This document shows, piece after piece, positions 1-7,364 of a DNA stretch of 35,810 nucleotides. Source of the stretch: Nitrospirota bacterium (GTDB taxonomy: Bacteria > Nitrospirota > Thermodesulfovibrionia > Thermodesulfovibrionales > JdFR-88); contig JAKBYX010000006.1 in the NCBI GenBank assembly GCA_021840255.1, positions 1 through 35,810 on the forward strand. Direction: 5' to 3'. Both the position numbers and the translations under genes were made by a program. Every line of letters begins with the position of its first letter. Positions within the stretch are counted from its first letter, which is position 1. Under the pieces are notes generated by a model. That model saw nothing but the letters and a program-made list of their open reading frames with translations, was not told where the DNA came from and made no database searches.

Positions 1-408
1 AGCGGCAAGGGCCATCACTGCCCTGAAACGCGCGGTCCTTTTGCCCTCAGGCACGGTTTTGAGCTCCAGGAGAAGTTTTTCAAGGTTTTTTTGATCGTTT
101 GCCTGGGGCCCCGAATACCTTGCTGAGAACACACCGGGAGAACCCCCAAGGGCGTCCACCTCCAGACCGGAGTCGTCCGCCAGGGCGTAATGCCCCGTGG
201 ACCTGGCCACCTGGGAGGCCTTGAGCGCCGCGTTTTCCTCGAAAGTGGCGCCTGTTTCCTCCACTTCCGGGGTCCCGGGGAAGGCGTCAAGCCCTAAAAG
301 CTCCACATGCGCCCCAGCCAACACGCGTTCAAGCTCCACCAGTTTTTTTTTATTTCTGGTGGCAAGCACTATCTGAATTTTTAACGGTAGACTCTCTTTT
401 TCCTTCAT
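1..408 (-). CDS. rdgB: XTP/dITP diphosphatase (RdgB/HAM1), C-terminal part outside window
   Basis: House-cleaning nucleotide diphosphatase that hydrolyses XTP, dITP and ITP to monophosphates so that deaminated purines stay out of DNA and RNA. Reading the minus strand from an ATG at 408 gives 136 codons in frame to the window edge with no stop. Near the N-terminus is ATRNKKK, the family's Thr/Ser-x-Asn-x2-Lys substrate loop. Around residue 77 is ADDSGLEVDALGG followed by PGVFSARYSG, the signature active-site segment with the Asp pair. The usual length is about 200 residues, so roughly one third is missing beyond base 1. There is no clear Shine-Dalgarno upstream of the ATG, so the exact start is uncertain. 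It diverges from coaX. The motifs are diagnostic of the family. Confidence 0.9.
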   Translation of the reverse strand, partial: MKEKESLPLKIQIVLATRNKKKLVELERVLAGAHVELLGLDAFPGTPEVEETGATFEENAALKASQVARSTGHYALADDSGLEVDALGGSPGVFSARYSGPQANDQKNLEKLLLELKTVPEGKRTARFRAVMALAA

Positions 409-509
409 GGGAAGGCAGTAGCATAAAATATACGGCGCGAAAACCGCAAATGAGACACGCGTTTTTGGTTACAACCAATTGATATTTAAAACTTTTTTAA
501 TCTTGTCAA

Positions 510-538
510 TTGACACCTCCCCTTCATAGTGTTACATT
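510..538 (+). promoter_or_regulatory. Sigma70-type promoter for coaX
   Basis: TTGACA at 510-515, a 17-base spacer and TACATT at 533-538 form a near-consensus housekeeping promoter. It lies in the region between the divergent rdgB and coaX genes and points at coaX, leaving a leader of about 25 bases that carries GGGAG before the ATG. Confidence 0.6.
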
Positions 539-568
539 GGAAACCATAATGCCGCGGGAGAAACAAAA

Positions 569-1408
569 ATGATTCTGGCCGTGAACATAGGGAATTCATC
601 CACCCAGTTGGGTTTTTTCCATTCAGGCCTTGAGGAGCCCTTTATCCACCGGTTCCCGACCCATCCGCTTAAAAGCGCGCAAGGATACCTTCTGGAGCTG
701 GAGGATGTTATCGAAAGATCGGGTCTTGGGAAGATTACCGGAACGGCTGAAGTGCCCCATATGGGCGCGTTATGCTCCGTAGTGCCCACGCACAACGATG
801 TCTTTCTTGATTTGATCGGGTTGCTACTGGAAAGATACGGGGGCGGGAAAAGGGTAAAAACCCTGCGGATCGATCATAAAACCGCCTCAGGCATGAAGTT
901 CGACGTGGAAAACCCCGCGGCTCTTGGGGCTGACCGCATAGCGGCGGGCTACGGGGCCTGGAAGATGTATGGCGGTCCGGTCTGCGTGGTGGACATGGGG
1001 ACTGCCACAACGCTTAATTTTGTAACCGCGGACGGGCTTTTTCTGGGCGGGGCAATAATGCCTGGGGTGGGCCTGATGCGCGACAGCCTTCAAAGCGGAA
1101 CAGCGGGGCTTCCCTACATTGATCTGGGGGGCGTTGACCTGGGAGGGGGCCTGGCCGGACAGCAAAGGCCAAAAACGGCCATCGGCACAAATACGACTGG
1201 AGCCATCCTTTCTGGTATCATATACGGAACGGGTGGGGCCATATCGAGGATCATCGAGGAGGCCGAGCTCATGAGGCTTGAAAAGTTCAAAATCGCGCTG
1301 ACCGGGGGATATGCCGCCCTTGTTGCGCCATATTTAAAAAGGCTGGACTTTCACGATCCGGCGTTGGCGCTGAAGGGCATAAGGCATATCTGCATGCCGG
1401 TTTTTTAA
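569..1408 (+). CDS. coaX: Type III pantothenate kinase (CoaX)
   Basis: First step of coenzyme A synthesis: ATP-dependent phosphorylation of pantothenate in the cytoplasm. The 279-residue length fits the CoaX family (ASKHA fold). Visible motifs are the N-terminal phosphate-binding strand AVNIGNSSTQLG, the GADRIA segment near residue 117, VVDMGTATTLN near residue 138 and the glycine-rich GGAIMPGVGLMRDSL. The residue that is normally Asp in the first motif (D-x-G-N) is Asn6 here; in studied type III kinases this Asp helps bind metal and phosphate. The other acidic residues are kept. GGGAG sits a suitable distance before the ATG. Six bases separate it from the downstream galT-like gene, suggesting co-transcription. 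Confidence 0.88.
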   Translation: MILAVNIGNSSTQLGFFHSGLEEPFIHRFPTHPLKSAQGYLLELEDVIERSGLGKITGTAEVPHMGALCSVVPTHNDVFLDLIGLLLERYGGGKRVKTLRIDHKTASGMKFDVENPAALGADRIAAGYGAWKMYGGPVCVVDMGTATTLNFVTADGLFLGGAIMPGVGLMRDSLQSGTAGLPYIDLGGVDLGGGLAGQQRPKTAIGTNTTGAILSGIIYGTGGAISRIIEEAELMRLEKFKIALTGGYAALVAPYLKRLDFHDPALALKGIRHICMPVF

Positions 1409-1414
1409 GCAAAA

Positions 1415-2512
1415 ATGCACGAACTGAGAAAAGACCCTCTTCTGTCCAGATGGGCGGTGATACTGGAGAGGTCCCTTAAGCCATCCGAATACTCCTCCTT
1501 TGCCGTGCTGCCTGCCTTGCCCCCGGATGCGGGCCCCGAAGGCAAAAATGTTCCCTGCGAGTTTTGCGGGGAGCGCACCCCATCAAAAAACAAAAACCTT
1601 TTTCCCTTGATCGAGCAGGGCCAAAACGGGATAAGAGTGATAAAGGGCATGCCAATGCTTACAGGGGACGGCGGGCTGGGAAGAAAAGGCGAAGGCATTT
1701 ACGACAAGATGAACCCCATAGGCATGCTTGAGATCGTAGTTGAAGGCGGGGAAGGCCATCATAGGGGCAAGCCGGAGGAAGCGGCCGGGCTGGATTCCAG
1801 GCAGTTCGGCGCAGTTCTGGACATCTATCTGAAAAGGTTCCGGGCGCTCATACAGGACCCCCGCATACGGTATGTGTTCATATTCAAGGACAGGGGTTTT
1901 TTTTCTTACCCTTTTTCTTTCTCCCTCGCGGCTGAAAATGCAGCCAGCAACCTGGCCTTATCGAACAAACCGGCCTTATCGGGCCATCCGCACTCCGGGA
2001 TCTTGGCCACGGCCGTCATTCCCGATTACGTAAAAAGGGAACTGGACGGCGCAAAACATTATTATGAATACAAGGAACGCTGCATATTCTGCGACATTAT
2101 AAACGAGGAAAAAAGAGTTGGCAGCCGGGTGCTGGCCGACAGCGAGCATTTCTTTGCCTTCTGCCCTTATGCCCCCAGGGTGCCGTTTGAGTTCTGGATA
2201 GCCCCTAAAAGGCATTCCTGCGCCTTTGAGGAGATCGGCGCGCAGGAAGCGGAAGACCTCTCCCTGCTCCTGCCCGGCCTGCTTGGGAAGATGTCCAGAG
2301 CGCTTAATGCACCTGCTTATAATTACTACATCCACACGGCCCCCAACCGGATACCCCGCAGAAACCTTTGGCATACCCTGGGGGACGACTACCACTGGCA
2401 CATAGAGGTCCTGCCCAGACTGCAAAGGATGTCCGCCATTGACCTGGGGGCGGGCTTTCATCTGATCACGACATCCCCGGAAGACGCCGCCAAATACATC
2501 AGGGAGGCATAA
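1415..2512 (+). CDS. galT: Galactose-1-phosphate uridylyltransferase-family protein with altered active-site motif
   Basis: Member of the GalT branch of the HIT superfamily, which moves nucleotidyl groups between sugar phosphates through a nucleotidyl-histidine intermediate. The 365 residues show the expected order: an N-terminal LRKDPLLSRWAVI segment, a CEFC zinc-type pair, EIVVEGGEGH, the catalytic region, CIFCDII, then HTLGDDYHWHIEVLPRL near the C-terminus. The catalytic triad region reads H191-P-H193-S-G195, where the family has H-P-H-x-Q, and is preceded by a longer, Phe/Ser/Ala-rich stretch than usual. The missing Gln normally contacts the uridylyl group, so activity may be changed. No Shine-Dalgarno is evident. 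Related ADP-glucose phosphorylase-type activity cannot be excluded. Confidence 0.82.
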   Translation: MHELRKDPLLSRWAVILERSLKPSEYSSFAVLPALPPDAGPEGKNVPCEFCGERTPSKNKNLFPLIEQGQNGIRVIKGMPMLTGDGGLGRKGEGIYDKMNPIGMLEIVVEGGEGHHRGKPEEAAGLDSRQFGAVLDIYLKRFRALIQDPRIRYVFIFKDRGFFSYPFSFSLAAENAASNLALSNKPALSGHPHSGILATAVIPDYVKRELDGAKHYYEYKERCIFCDIINEEKRVGSRVLADSEHFFAFCPYAPRVPFEFWIAPKRHSCAFEEIGAQEAEDLSLLLPGLLGKMSRALNAPAYNYYIHTAPNRIPRRNLWHTLGDDYHWHIEVLPRLQRMSAIDLGAGFHLITTSPEDAAKYIREA

Positions 2513-2522
2513 AAGTTTTTTG

Positions 2523-2580
2523 AGCATATAAGGGAAAAGGCAAAAAACAGAAAAAGTAAAAAAGCAAAAAACAAAAAATC
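2523..2580 (+). repeat. A-rich low-complexity leader
   Basis: Intergenic tract made almost only of A with spaced GC or G, with repeated words such as GCAAAAAACA. It lies between galT and the JAMM gene. Comparable A-rich text, read in the coding direction, precedes glnK (23588-23665) and GH57 (25683-25740). Confidence 0.5.
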
Positions 2581-2603
2581 TTTGGGGAGGCTACGGGATT
2601 TTT

Positions 2604-3113
2604 TTGAGGGTCTATCTTTCCGAGGCTGCTTTCATGGACCTGCTGCTTAGCTCGGCGGAGGTCTACAAAAAAGAATGCCTGGGCTATCTTCTGGGTTATG
2701 ACCTTGAGGACCGCTTTATCGTGGAGCATGCCTTTAACCTGCAGAGCGCAAACCGGAGGCATCGCGCGGTGGACCTGAGAAAGACGTACCAGAAAAAAAT
2801 AGAGCCCATCCTTGAAAAATTCCATAAGCTGCGCATCGTGGGCGATTACCACTCCCATACCCAGTACGGCGATTTCAAGGGAAGGCCGGTGCCAAGCCAG
2901 GAAGACATACATAGCATGAAGACCAACCATGTTTATCTCATCATAGCCATTAACAACAACTCCAAGACCAAGAACTGGGCGGAAAACAAGGATGGGACCA
3001 TATCGGGCAGCGTCGGGCGCTATTTTTTCAAGATATCGGCCTATTATCTAAACGGCTCCGCGGACCCCAGGAAGGCCCGCATCCACTGTCCCTTTCCCCC
3101 TGCATTGGAATGA
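2604..3113 (+). CDS. JAMM/MPN+ (M67-like) metallopeptidase-domain protein
   Basis: A single MPN-type domain of 169 residues. JAMM proteins are zinc isopeptidases or peptidases; bacterial members often process ubiquitin-like or sulfur-carrier proteins. The zinc-site residues are visible: Glu24 in KKECLGYLLG, His83 and His85 in GDYHSHTQYG, and Ser98 and Asp101 in PSQED. Between the second His and the Ser there are 12 residues rather than the 7 of the textbook H-x-H-x7-S-x2-D motif, so the loop carries an insertion. The start given is TTG, with GGGGAGG upstream at a slightly long distance; an ATG eleven codons in (2634) is an alternative. No sulfur-carrier partner is visible nearby. The substrate is unknown. 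Confidence 0.75.
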   Translation: MRVYLSEAAFMDLLLSSAEVYKKECLGYLLGYDLEDRFIVEHAFNLQSANRRHRAVDLRKTYQKKIEPILEKFHKLRIVGDYHSHTQYGDFKGRPVPSQEDIHSMKTNHVYLIIAINNNSKTKNWAENKDGTISGSVGRYFFKISAYYLNGSADPRKARIHCPFPPALE

Positions 3114-3180
3114 AGGGCATTTTTTCTTTTTCCGGGATGCTTTTTTAAGCTGCTTTACAATTCTTTACATTGCTGCGCCC

Positions 3181-3208
3181 TTTGCAGGGAAGCCAAACAG
3201 GTTATAAT
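3181..3208 (+). promoter_or_regulatory. Candidate promoter for the GGR-family gene
   Basis: TTTGCA at 3181-3186, a 16-base spacer and a perfect TATAAT at 3203-3208, ending 26 bases before the ATG at 3235. The -35 is weak and the spacer is one base short. Confidence 0.45.
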
Positions 3209-3234
3209 AAAAGACAAAACGCTCTCACTGGCGA

Positions 3235-4401
3235 ATGATGTTTATTTCTTCGGGAATAGAATGTTTGGAGAAATGTTTGGAGACAAGGGTGCTCATCGTC
3301 GGGGGAGGGCCCGCGGGGGCGACCGCGGGCAGGTTTTTGGCCGCAAACGGGGTGGACTGCATAATCCTTGAGAGGTTCCCCGGTCAGACAAAACCCTGCG
3401 GCGGGGGCATACCGTGCGGGGCCTTCGAAGAGCTTGATCTTCCGGAAAACCTGATAAAAAACAAGGTGAGTTCCCTCAGGGTGTCCCCCCCCAAAAGCGG
3501 CCCTTTTGAGATAGCGTTCCGGTCTGGTTACATAGGGATCGTGGAGAGGCGGGAGTTTGACTCCACCTTAAGAGATATGGCGCAGGCGCAGGGAGCAGTG
3601 GTCATGGACGGCGAGTTTTTGCGCTTTCTGCCGCCGGAAAACGGACGCCCCGAGCGAGGGATATTATGCGAAGCCAACAGGGGCGGAGAGCGCATTATGG
3701 TCCGCTCAGAGCTGGTGATAGCGGCCGATGGCGTAAACTCCAGGGTAAGGACGGCGCTTGGCATGAAGCCCATGTCCAGCCTTTATACCCTGGGCGCGAA
3801 ACTGCCTATAGACGCAACCATGATGGAAAAGAACTGCTGCGAATTTTATTTTGGCCGTTTTGCCAAAGGGGGATACTCCTGGATATTCCCCGGCGGGGCA
3901 AGCGTTTCCGCAGGCACCGGCAGCACCGACCCCGGAAGGCTCAAACCGGCATTTGAGCGCCTGCTTGAGGAAAAGGGCGCAGCCCCGGCTGCGGCCATAC
4001 AGGGCACACGGGGGTACAGGATACCCCTTTGGGAAGGGCAGCCGCTTATGAAAGACAAGGTGCTTTTCGCCGGCGACTCGGCAGGCCTTGTGATGCCCTT
4101 CACCTTCGAGGGCATTTATTATGCGATGCGCTCCGGGCAGCTTGCGGCCCAGGCCATCGCGGAAGGAGACCCCGGGCTCTACAGAAAATTATGGCGGCAT
4201 AGGTTCCGCTCCAGGTTTCTTCTCATGAAGGGCCTGTGGAGGGCATTTCTTACAACGGAGTCGGGCACGGAGACGCTCATAACCGCCTTCAGGGACGAAA
4301 GGGTGCAGCAGACAGCAATAAAGCTTTGGCTTAATAAGACCGGGGAAAGGGGCAGCCTGGCCTCTTTTATCAATGTGCTCAGGAAAAAAGTACTGTTTTG
4401 A
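3235..4401 (+). CDS. Geranylgeranyl reductase-family FAD-dependent oxidoreductase
   Basis: Flavoprotein of the p-hydroxybenzoate hydroxylase fold in the geranylgeranyl reductase family, which reduces isoprenoid double bonds or acts on related hydrophobic substrates. Evidence: a Rossmann GxGxxG-type segment VLIVGGGPAGATAG followed by the acidic end of strand 2 (ILER), the family's KPCGGGIPCGAF cysteine/glycine motif, LVIAADGVNSRVR, and a second FAD motif VLFAGDSAGLVMPFTFEGIYYA. The 388 residues fit the family. About 17 extra residues precede the usual start of such proteins, so initiation slightly downstream is possible. Its stop codon overlaps the start of the tonB-like gene by four bases. 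The substrate is not determinable from sequence; menaquinone side chains or membrane isoprenoids are possible. Confidence 0.8.
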   Translation: MMFISSGIECLEKCLETRVLIVGGGPAGATAGRFLAANGVDCIILERFPGQTKPCGGGIPCGAFEELDLPENLIKNKVSSLRVSPPKSGPFEIAFRSGYIGIVERREFDSTLRDMAQAQGAVVMDGEFLRFLPPENGRPERGILCEANRGGERIMVRSELVIAADGVNSRVRTALGMKPMSSLYTLGAKLPIDATMMEKNCCEFYFGRFAKGGYSWIFPGGASVSAGTGSTDPGRLKPAFERLLEEKGAAPAAAIQGTRGYRIPLWEGQPLMKDKVLFAGDSAGLVMPFTFEGIYYAMRSGQLAAQAIAEGDPGLYRKLWRHRFRSRFLLMKGLWRAFLTTESGTETLITAFRDERVQQTAIKLWLNKTGERGSLASFINVLRKKVLF

Positions 4402-5318
4402 ATTTTTCGCCTTTTTCAAAGTTTGTGATAATTTCGGTCCTGCTGCATATCCTGCTGCTTACGGCGCTGTTCTTTGCCATTAAAAACAGAAAAAAAGCAC
4501 CGGAAACCCCCATGGTCGCAAGGCTGATAACGCCTGGGGAGCTGAAGCAGCTGCCCATCCCCAAGGTTTTAAAACCCAAACCACAGCGCCCAAAACAAAA
4601 AGTTTTTAAAGAGCAGAAAAGGCAACCCCCCGTTAGAAGGATGCCCCTGCCCAGGCTGACCCCCGAGCAACTCAAGGACTTGCGCCTGCACGGCGGCCTG
4701 ACGCAGGGTTCGCCCAGAATAATGAAAAAAGCGGAAAAATCAAAAACGCCGCCATCCCGCAAGGCCGGTTCCCTTTCAGCCCGGAAAGGCCAGGGCAGGA
4801 GGTCGCCGCTTGCAAAGAGCGCCCCTACGGCAAAGGGGCCCGGCTATCTGGGCAAGTCCTCCCCTAACGGAAACAAAAATCCGGGAACAAGACTGGTAAA
4901 ACCTGACCTGTTCGATCCAGGCATCATAGGCCAAATAGCCAGTAACGACGGGCATCAGAAAGACAACAGTTCCAGCAAAAAAGGCGCGATAACCTTCGAT
5001 ACGCATGACATGCGCTATATGGGCTATATGAGACTTCTCAGGATAAAGATAGAGAGCATCTGGAAATACCCGGACCAGGCCGCGGAGCGCCGGCTCCAGG
5101 GGGACCTGGAGATAAGCTTCACCATACATAAGGACGGCTCGCTTTCCGATGTGGAAGTGGTGCGCACCTCAGGCTATCCCATACTGGATGAAGCCGCCGT
5201 GCAAGCGCTCAGGGAGGGTATTCCCTACTGGCCCCTGCCCGATGCCTGGCACCAGAAGAAGCTTACGATAGTCGGACACTTCGTCTATTCCCTCTACGGC
5301 ACCCCCCAAGTCTGGTAG
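4398..5318 (+). CDS. TonB-family energy transducer
   Basis: Predicted inner-membrane protein with a periplasmic C-terminal TonB domain that would pass proton-motive energy to outer-membrane receptors. Residues 8-26 form one hydrophobic N-terminal anchor. A long basic, Pro/Lys-rich linker follows (about 30-190) with KPKPQRPKQK-type text. The C-terminal domain from about residue 205 contains YMRLLRIKIESIWKYP, ISFTIHKDGSLSDVEVVRTSGYPILDEAAVQALR and a final WPLP. Start is TTG, sharing bases with the upstream stop (TTGA), which implies translational coupling. No ExbB/ExbD genes are in the window, and the pairing with a GGR-family flavoprotein is not explained. Its partner receptor is unknown. Confidence 0.82.
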   Translation: MNFSPFSKFVIISVLLHILLLTALFFAIKNRKKAPETPMVARLITPGELKQLPIPKVLKPKPQRPKQKVFKEQKRQPPVRRMPLPRLTPEQLKDLRLHGGLTQGSPRIMKKAEKSKTPPSRKAGSLSARKGQGRRSPLAKSAPTAKGPGYLGKSSPNGNKNPGTRLVKPDLFDPGIIGQIASNDGHQKDNSSSKKGAITFDTHDMRYMGYMRLLRIKIESIWKYPDQAAERRLQGDLEISFTIHKDGSLSDVEVVRTSGYPILDEAAVQALREGIPYWPLPDAWHQKKLTIVGHFVYSLYGTPQVW

Positions 5319-5459
5319 GGGATTAAGGGGAGGGCGGATGGTGTGAGCGCAGCGGGGTGGCGCGAGCGCGTCACATGAAGCAGCGCAACCTGAAAGACCT
5401 GGGCGCGGTATGCACCGAATGCCTGCAAAACGGTGAGACACCCAGTTCGATTATATTGA

Positions 5460-5486
5460 GGGGCGTAGCGAATGCCGTCCGCCCCC
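5460..5486 (-). repeat. Short GC-rich dispersed repeat, copy A
   Basis: On the minus strand this reads GGGGGCGGACGGCATTCGCT followed by ACGCCCC. The same core GGCATTCGCT(C/A)CGC occurs at 25813-25842 and, shortened, at 27346-27362. A degenerate inverted partner lies upstream at about 5329-5357. The surrounding 5319-5568 stretch shows no convincing gene. Confidence 0.4.
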
Positions 5487-5568
5487 TGCGCGCCACCTCA
5501 ACTCAATCCGCGCCAAAAATGATAAACATGAAAAAAACAGGCGGGATTTTTTAAAATACAAGAATGAG

Positions 5569-5644
<76 letters not shown>

Positions 5645-5692
5645 TGGACTATAAGTTTTACCCAAAATCATTTTTATTGTCAAGGCGGTGAG

Positions 5693-7219
5693 ATGAGAGG
5701 CAACGGAACAAAATACGTAATGTCCGCTTTTTCCGGGCTGATGCTGGTCTTTGCGTTCGCCCCTTATGACCTGTACGGCCTGGCTTGGGTTGCGCTCGTT
5801 CCCTTTTTCCTGGCGATCGAGGGCATGACGGTGGGCAGTTCGGCCAAGGCGGGCTTCACGATGGGCATGTTCTACTTCTTCGGCACCACTTACTGGATAT
5901 ACCACTCGATGCACGACTATGGCGGGATGGGGCTCGTTACAAGCCTCATCATTGTAATGGCCCTGGCTGCTTACCTGTCCCTCTACACGGCGGCATTTGC
6001 CGCCCTTTACGCGGCAAAGATCAAGCACACAAAGCTTCCGGCCCTGCTTGTGGCCCCCGCCCTGTGGGTCTCCCTGGAGTATCTTCGCTCTTATTTCCTG
6101 ACAGGGTTCCCGTGGTCCACCCTCGGATACAGCCAATGGAACTTTTTAAGCATCATCCAGATAGCGGACATAACCGGCGTATACGGAATATCTTTTCTCA
6201 TAGTGGCAGTCAATGCCGCGGTCGCGGACTTTTTCCTTATAAGAAGAAGGACTCGCCGGATGCCCCTTTATCCTGTCTCCTACACGGTGGCCGGTTATGT
6301 ATGCCTTGCGGTCCTGCTGGCCGCCTCTTTCCTTTACGGAAGCTACAGGCTGGGACAGACCCGCCCGGGCCACCCGCTGAAGGTGACCGTCGTCCAGGGA
6401 GATATAGACCAGGGCCATAAATGGGATGGGAGATATGAGGACCATGTCTTTAACACCTACAGGCGGCTCACCATGGGGGCCATAGACCAGACACCGAACC
6501 TCATTGTATGGCCGGAAAGCGCCCTGCCCTTCGCCTTCAGCGAGCAGGAGCCTGACGTCAGGGAGTTGGAAGCCATGGAGAACTCCAGCCACATACCGGT
6601 ACTTTTAGGCGCGGTCAGACAGAGATCGTCTGGCGATTTCGCAAACAGCGCCTTTCTCATATCCAGGGGAAGGCCCGCGTACATCTACGACAAGATCCAC
6701 CTGGTGCCCTTCGGGGAGTATGTGCCTCTTAAAAAGGTGTTTTTCTTTGTGAACAAGCTTTCCGATGCCATAGGGAACTTCACGCCGGGTGACGATTACA
6801 CACAAGGCGGTCTCGGGCAGGACCGCTTCGCCACCCTTATCTGCTACGAGATGGTGTTTCCCGGCCTGGTAAGGAAGTTCTTCACCACCGGCGGGGATTT
6901 TATGGTCACGATTACGGATGACACCTGGTTTGGCAGGAGCACCGGGCCATATCAGAACTGGAGCATGGCCGCTCTGCGCGCCGTGGAAAACAGAAAACCG
7001 GTCGTAAGAGCGGCAAACTCGGGCATATCGGGCTTTTTCACGAGCTCCGGCCAGGTAATTAAAAGTACCGGACTGTTTGAGCGCAAGACCCTCACCGCCA
7101 CCATAATGACGGACTCCACCCTTACGTTCTATACCCGGTTTGGCGACCTGTTTGCATATCTGAGCATCCTTACGGCCCTTTTTCTGCTTATTTTCTCAGA
7201 CGAAAAAAGCAGTTTTTGA
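5693..7219 (+). CDS. lnt: Apolipoprotein N-acyltransferase
   Basis: Inner-membrane enzyme that adds the third acyl chain to lipoproteins before Lol export; it implies a Gram-negative envelope. The 508 residues start with several hydrophobic segments (roughly residues 8-220) and end in a nitrilase-like periplasmic domain and a last membrane helix. Catalytic residues of the nitrilase triad are visible: Glu in LIVWPES (about 273), Lys in YDKIHLVPFGEYVPL (about 333) and Cys in LICYEMVFPGL (about 384). ITDDTWFGRSTGPYQN and ALRAVENRKPVVRAANSGISG are also typical. It starts at an ATG preceded by a GGCGGTGAG purine stretch. It lies upstream of prfB, separated by an AT-rich spacer. Confidence 0.95.
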   Translation: MRGNGTKYVMSAFSGLMLVFAFAPYDLYGLAWVALVPFFLAIEGMTVGSSAKAGFTMGMFYFFGTTYWIYHSMHDYGGMGLVTSLIIVMALAAYLSLYTAAFAALYAAKIKHTKLPALLVAPALWVSLEYLRSYFLTGFPWSTLGYSQWNFLSIIQIADITGVYGISFLIVAVNAAVADFFLIRRRTRRMPLYPVSYTVAGYVCLAVLLAASFLYGSYRLGQTRPGHPLKVTVVQGDIDQGHKWDGRYEDHVFNTYRRLTMGAIDQTPNLIVWPESALPFAFSEQEPDVRELEAMENSSHIPVLLGAVRQRSSGDFANSAFLISRGRPAYIYDKIHLVPFGEYVPLKKVFFFVNKLSDAIGNFTPGDDYTQGGLGQDRFATLICYEMVFPGLVRKFFTTGGDFMVTITDDTWFGRSTGPYQNWSMAALRAVENRKPVVRAANSGISGFFTSSGQVIKSTGLFERKTLTATIMTDSTLTFYTRFGDLFAYLSILTALFLLIFSDEKSSF

Positions 7220-7345
7220 CTTTTTTGATTTCCTTTTTGATTTTGATTTTATCTGATCCTGCCCGGCTTCATTTGATTTATTTTGGCCTGATCTGATAAA
7301 AAATCCGGTTTGGTCTTTTTGTTTTTTTGATTTTTGATTTTGACT
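7220..7345 (+). repeat. T-rich low-complexity spacer before prfB
   Basis: About 125 bases dominated by the recurring word TTTTTGATTTT with interspersed TCTGATC. There is no gene and no recognisable RNA fold. It ends just before the prfB ribosome site AAGGAGG (7350-7356). A shorter tract with similar words lies before dnaA (about 8764-8805). Confidence 0.45.
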
Positions 7346-7364
7346 TACTAAGGAGGCAGAAAAA

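Noticed and set aside
5357..5554. 65-codon open frame between tonB-like gene and tRNA-Phe
   Set aside because: No ribosome site, overlaps repeat copy A and has no recognisable domain.
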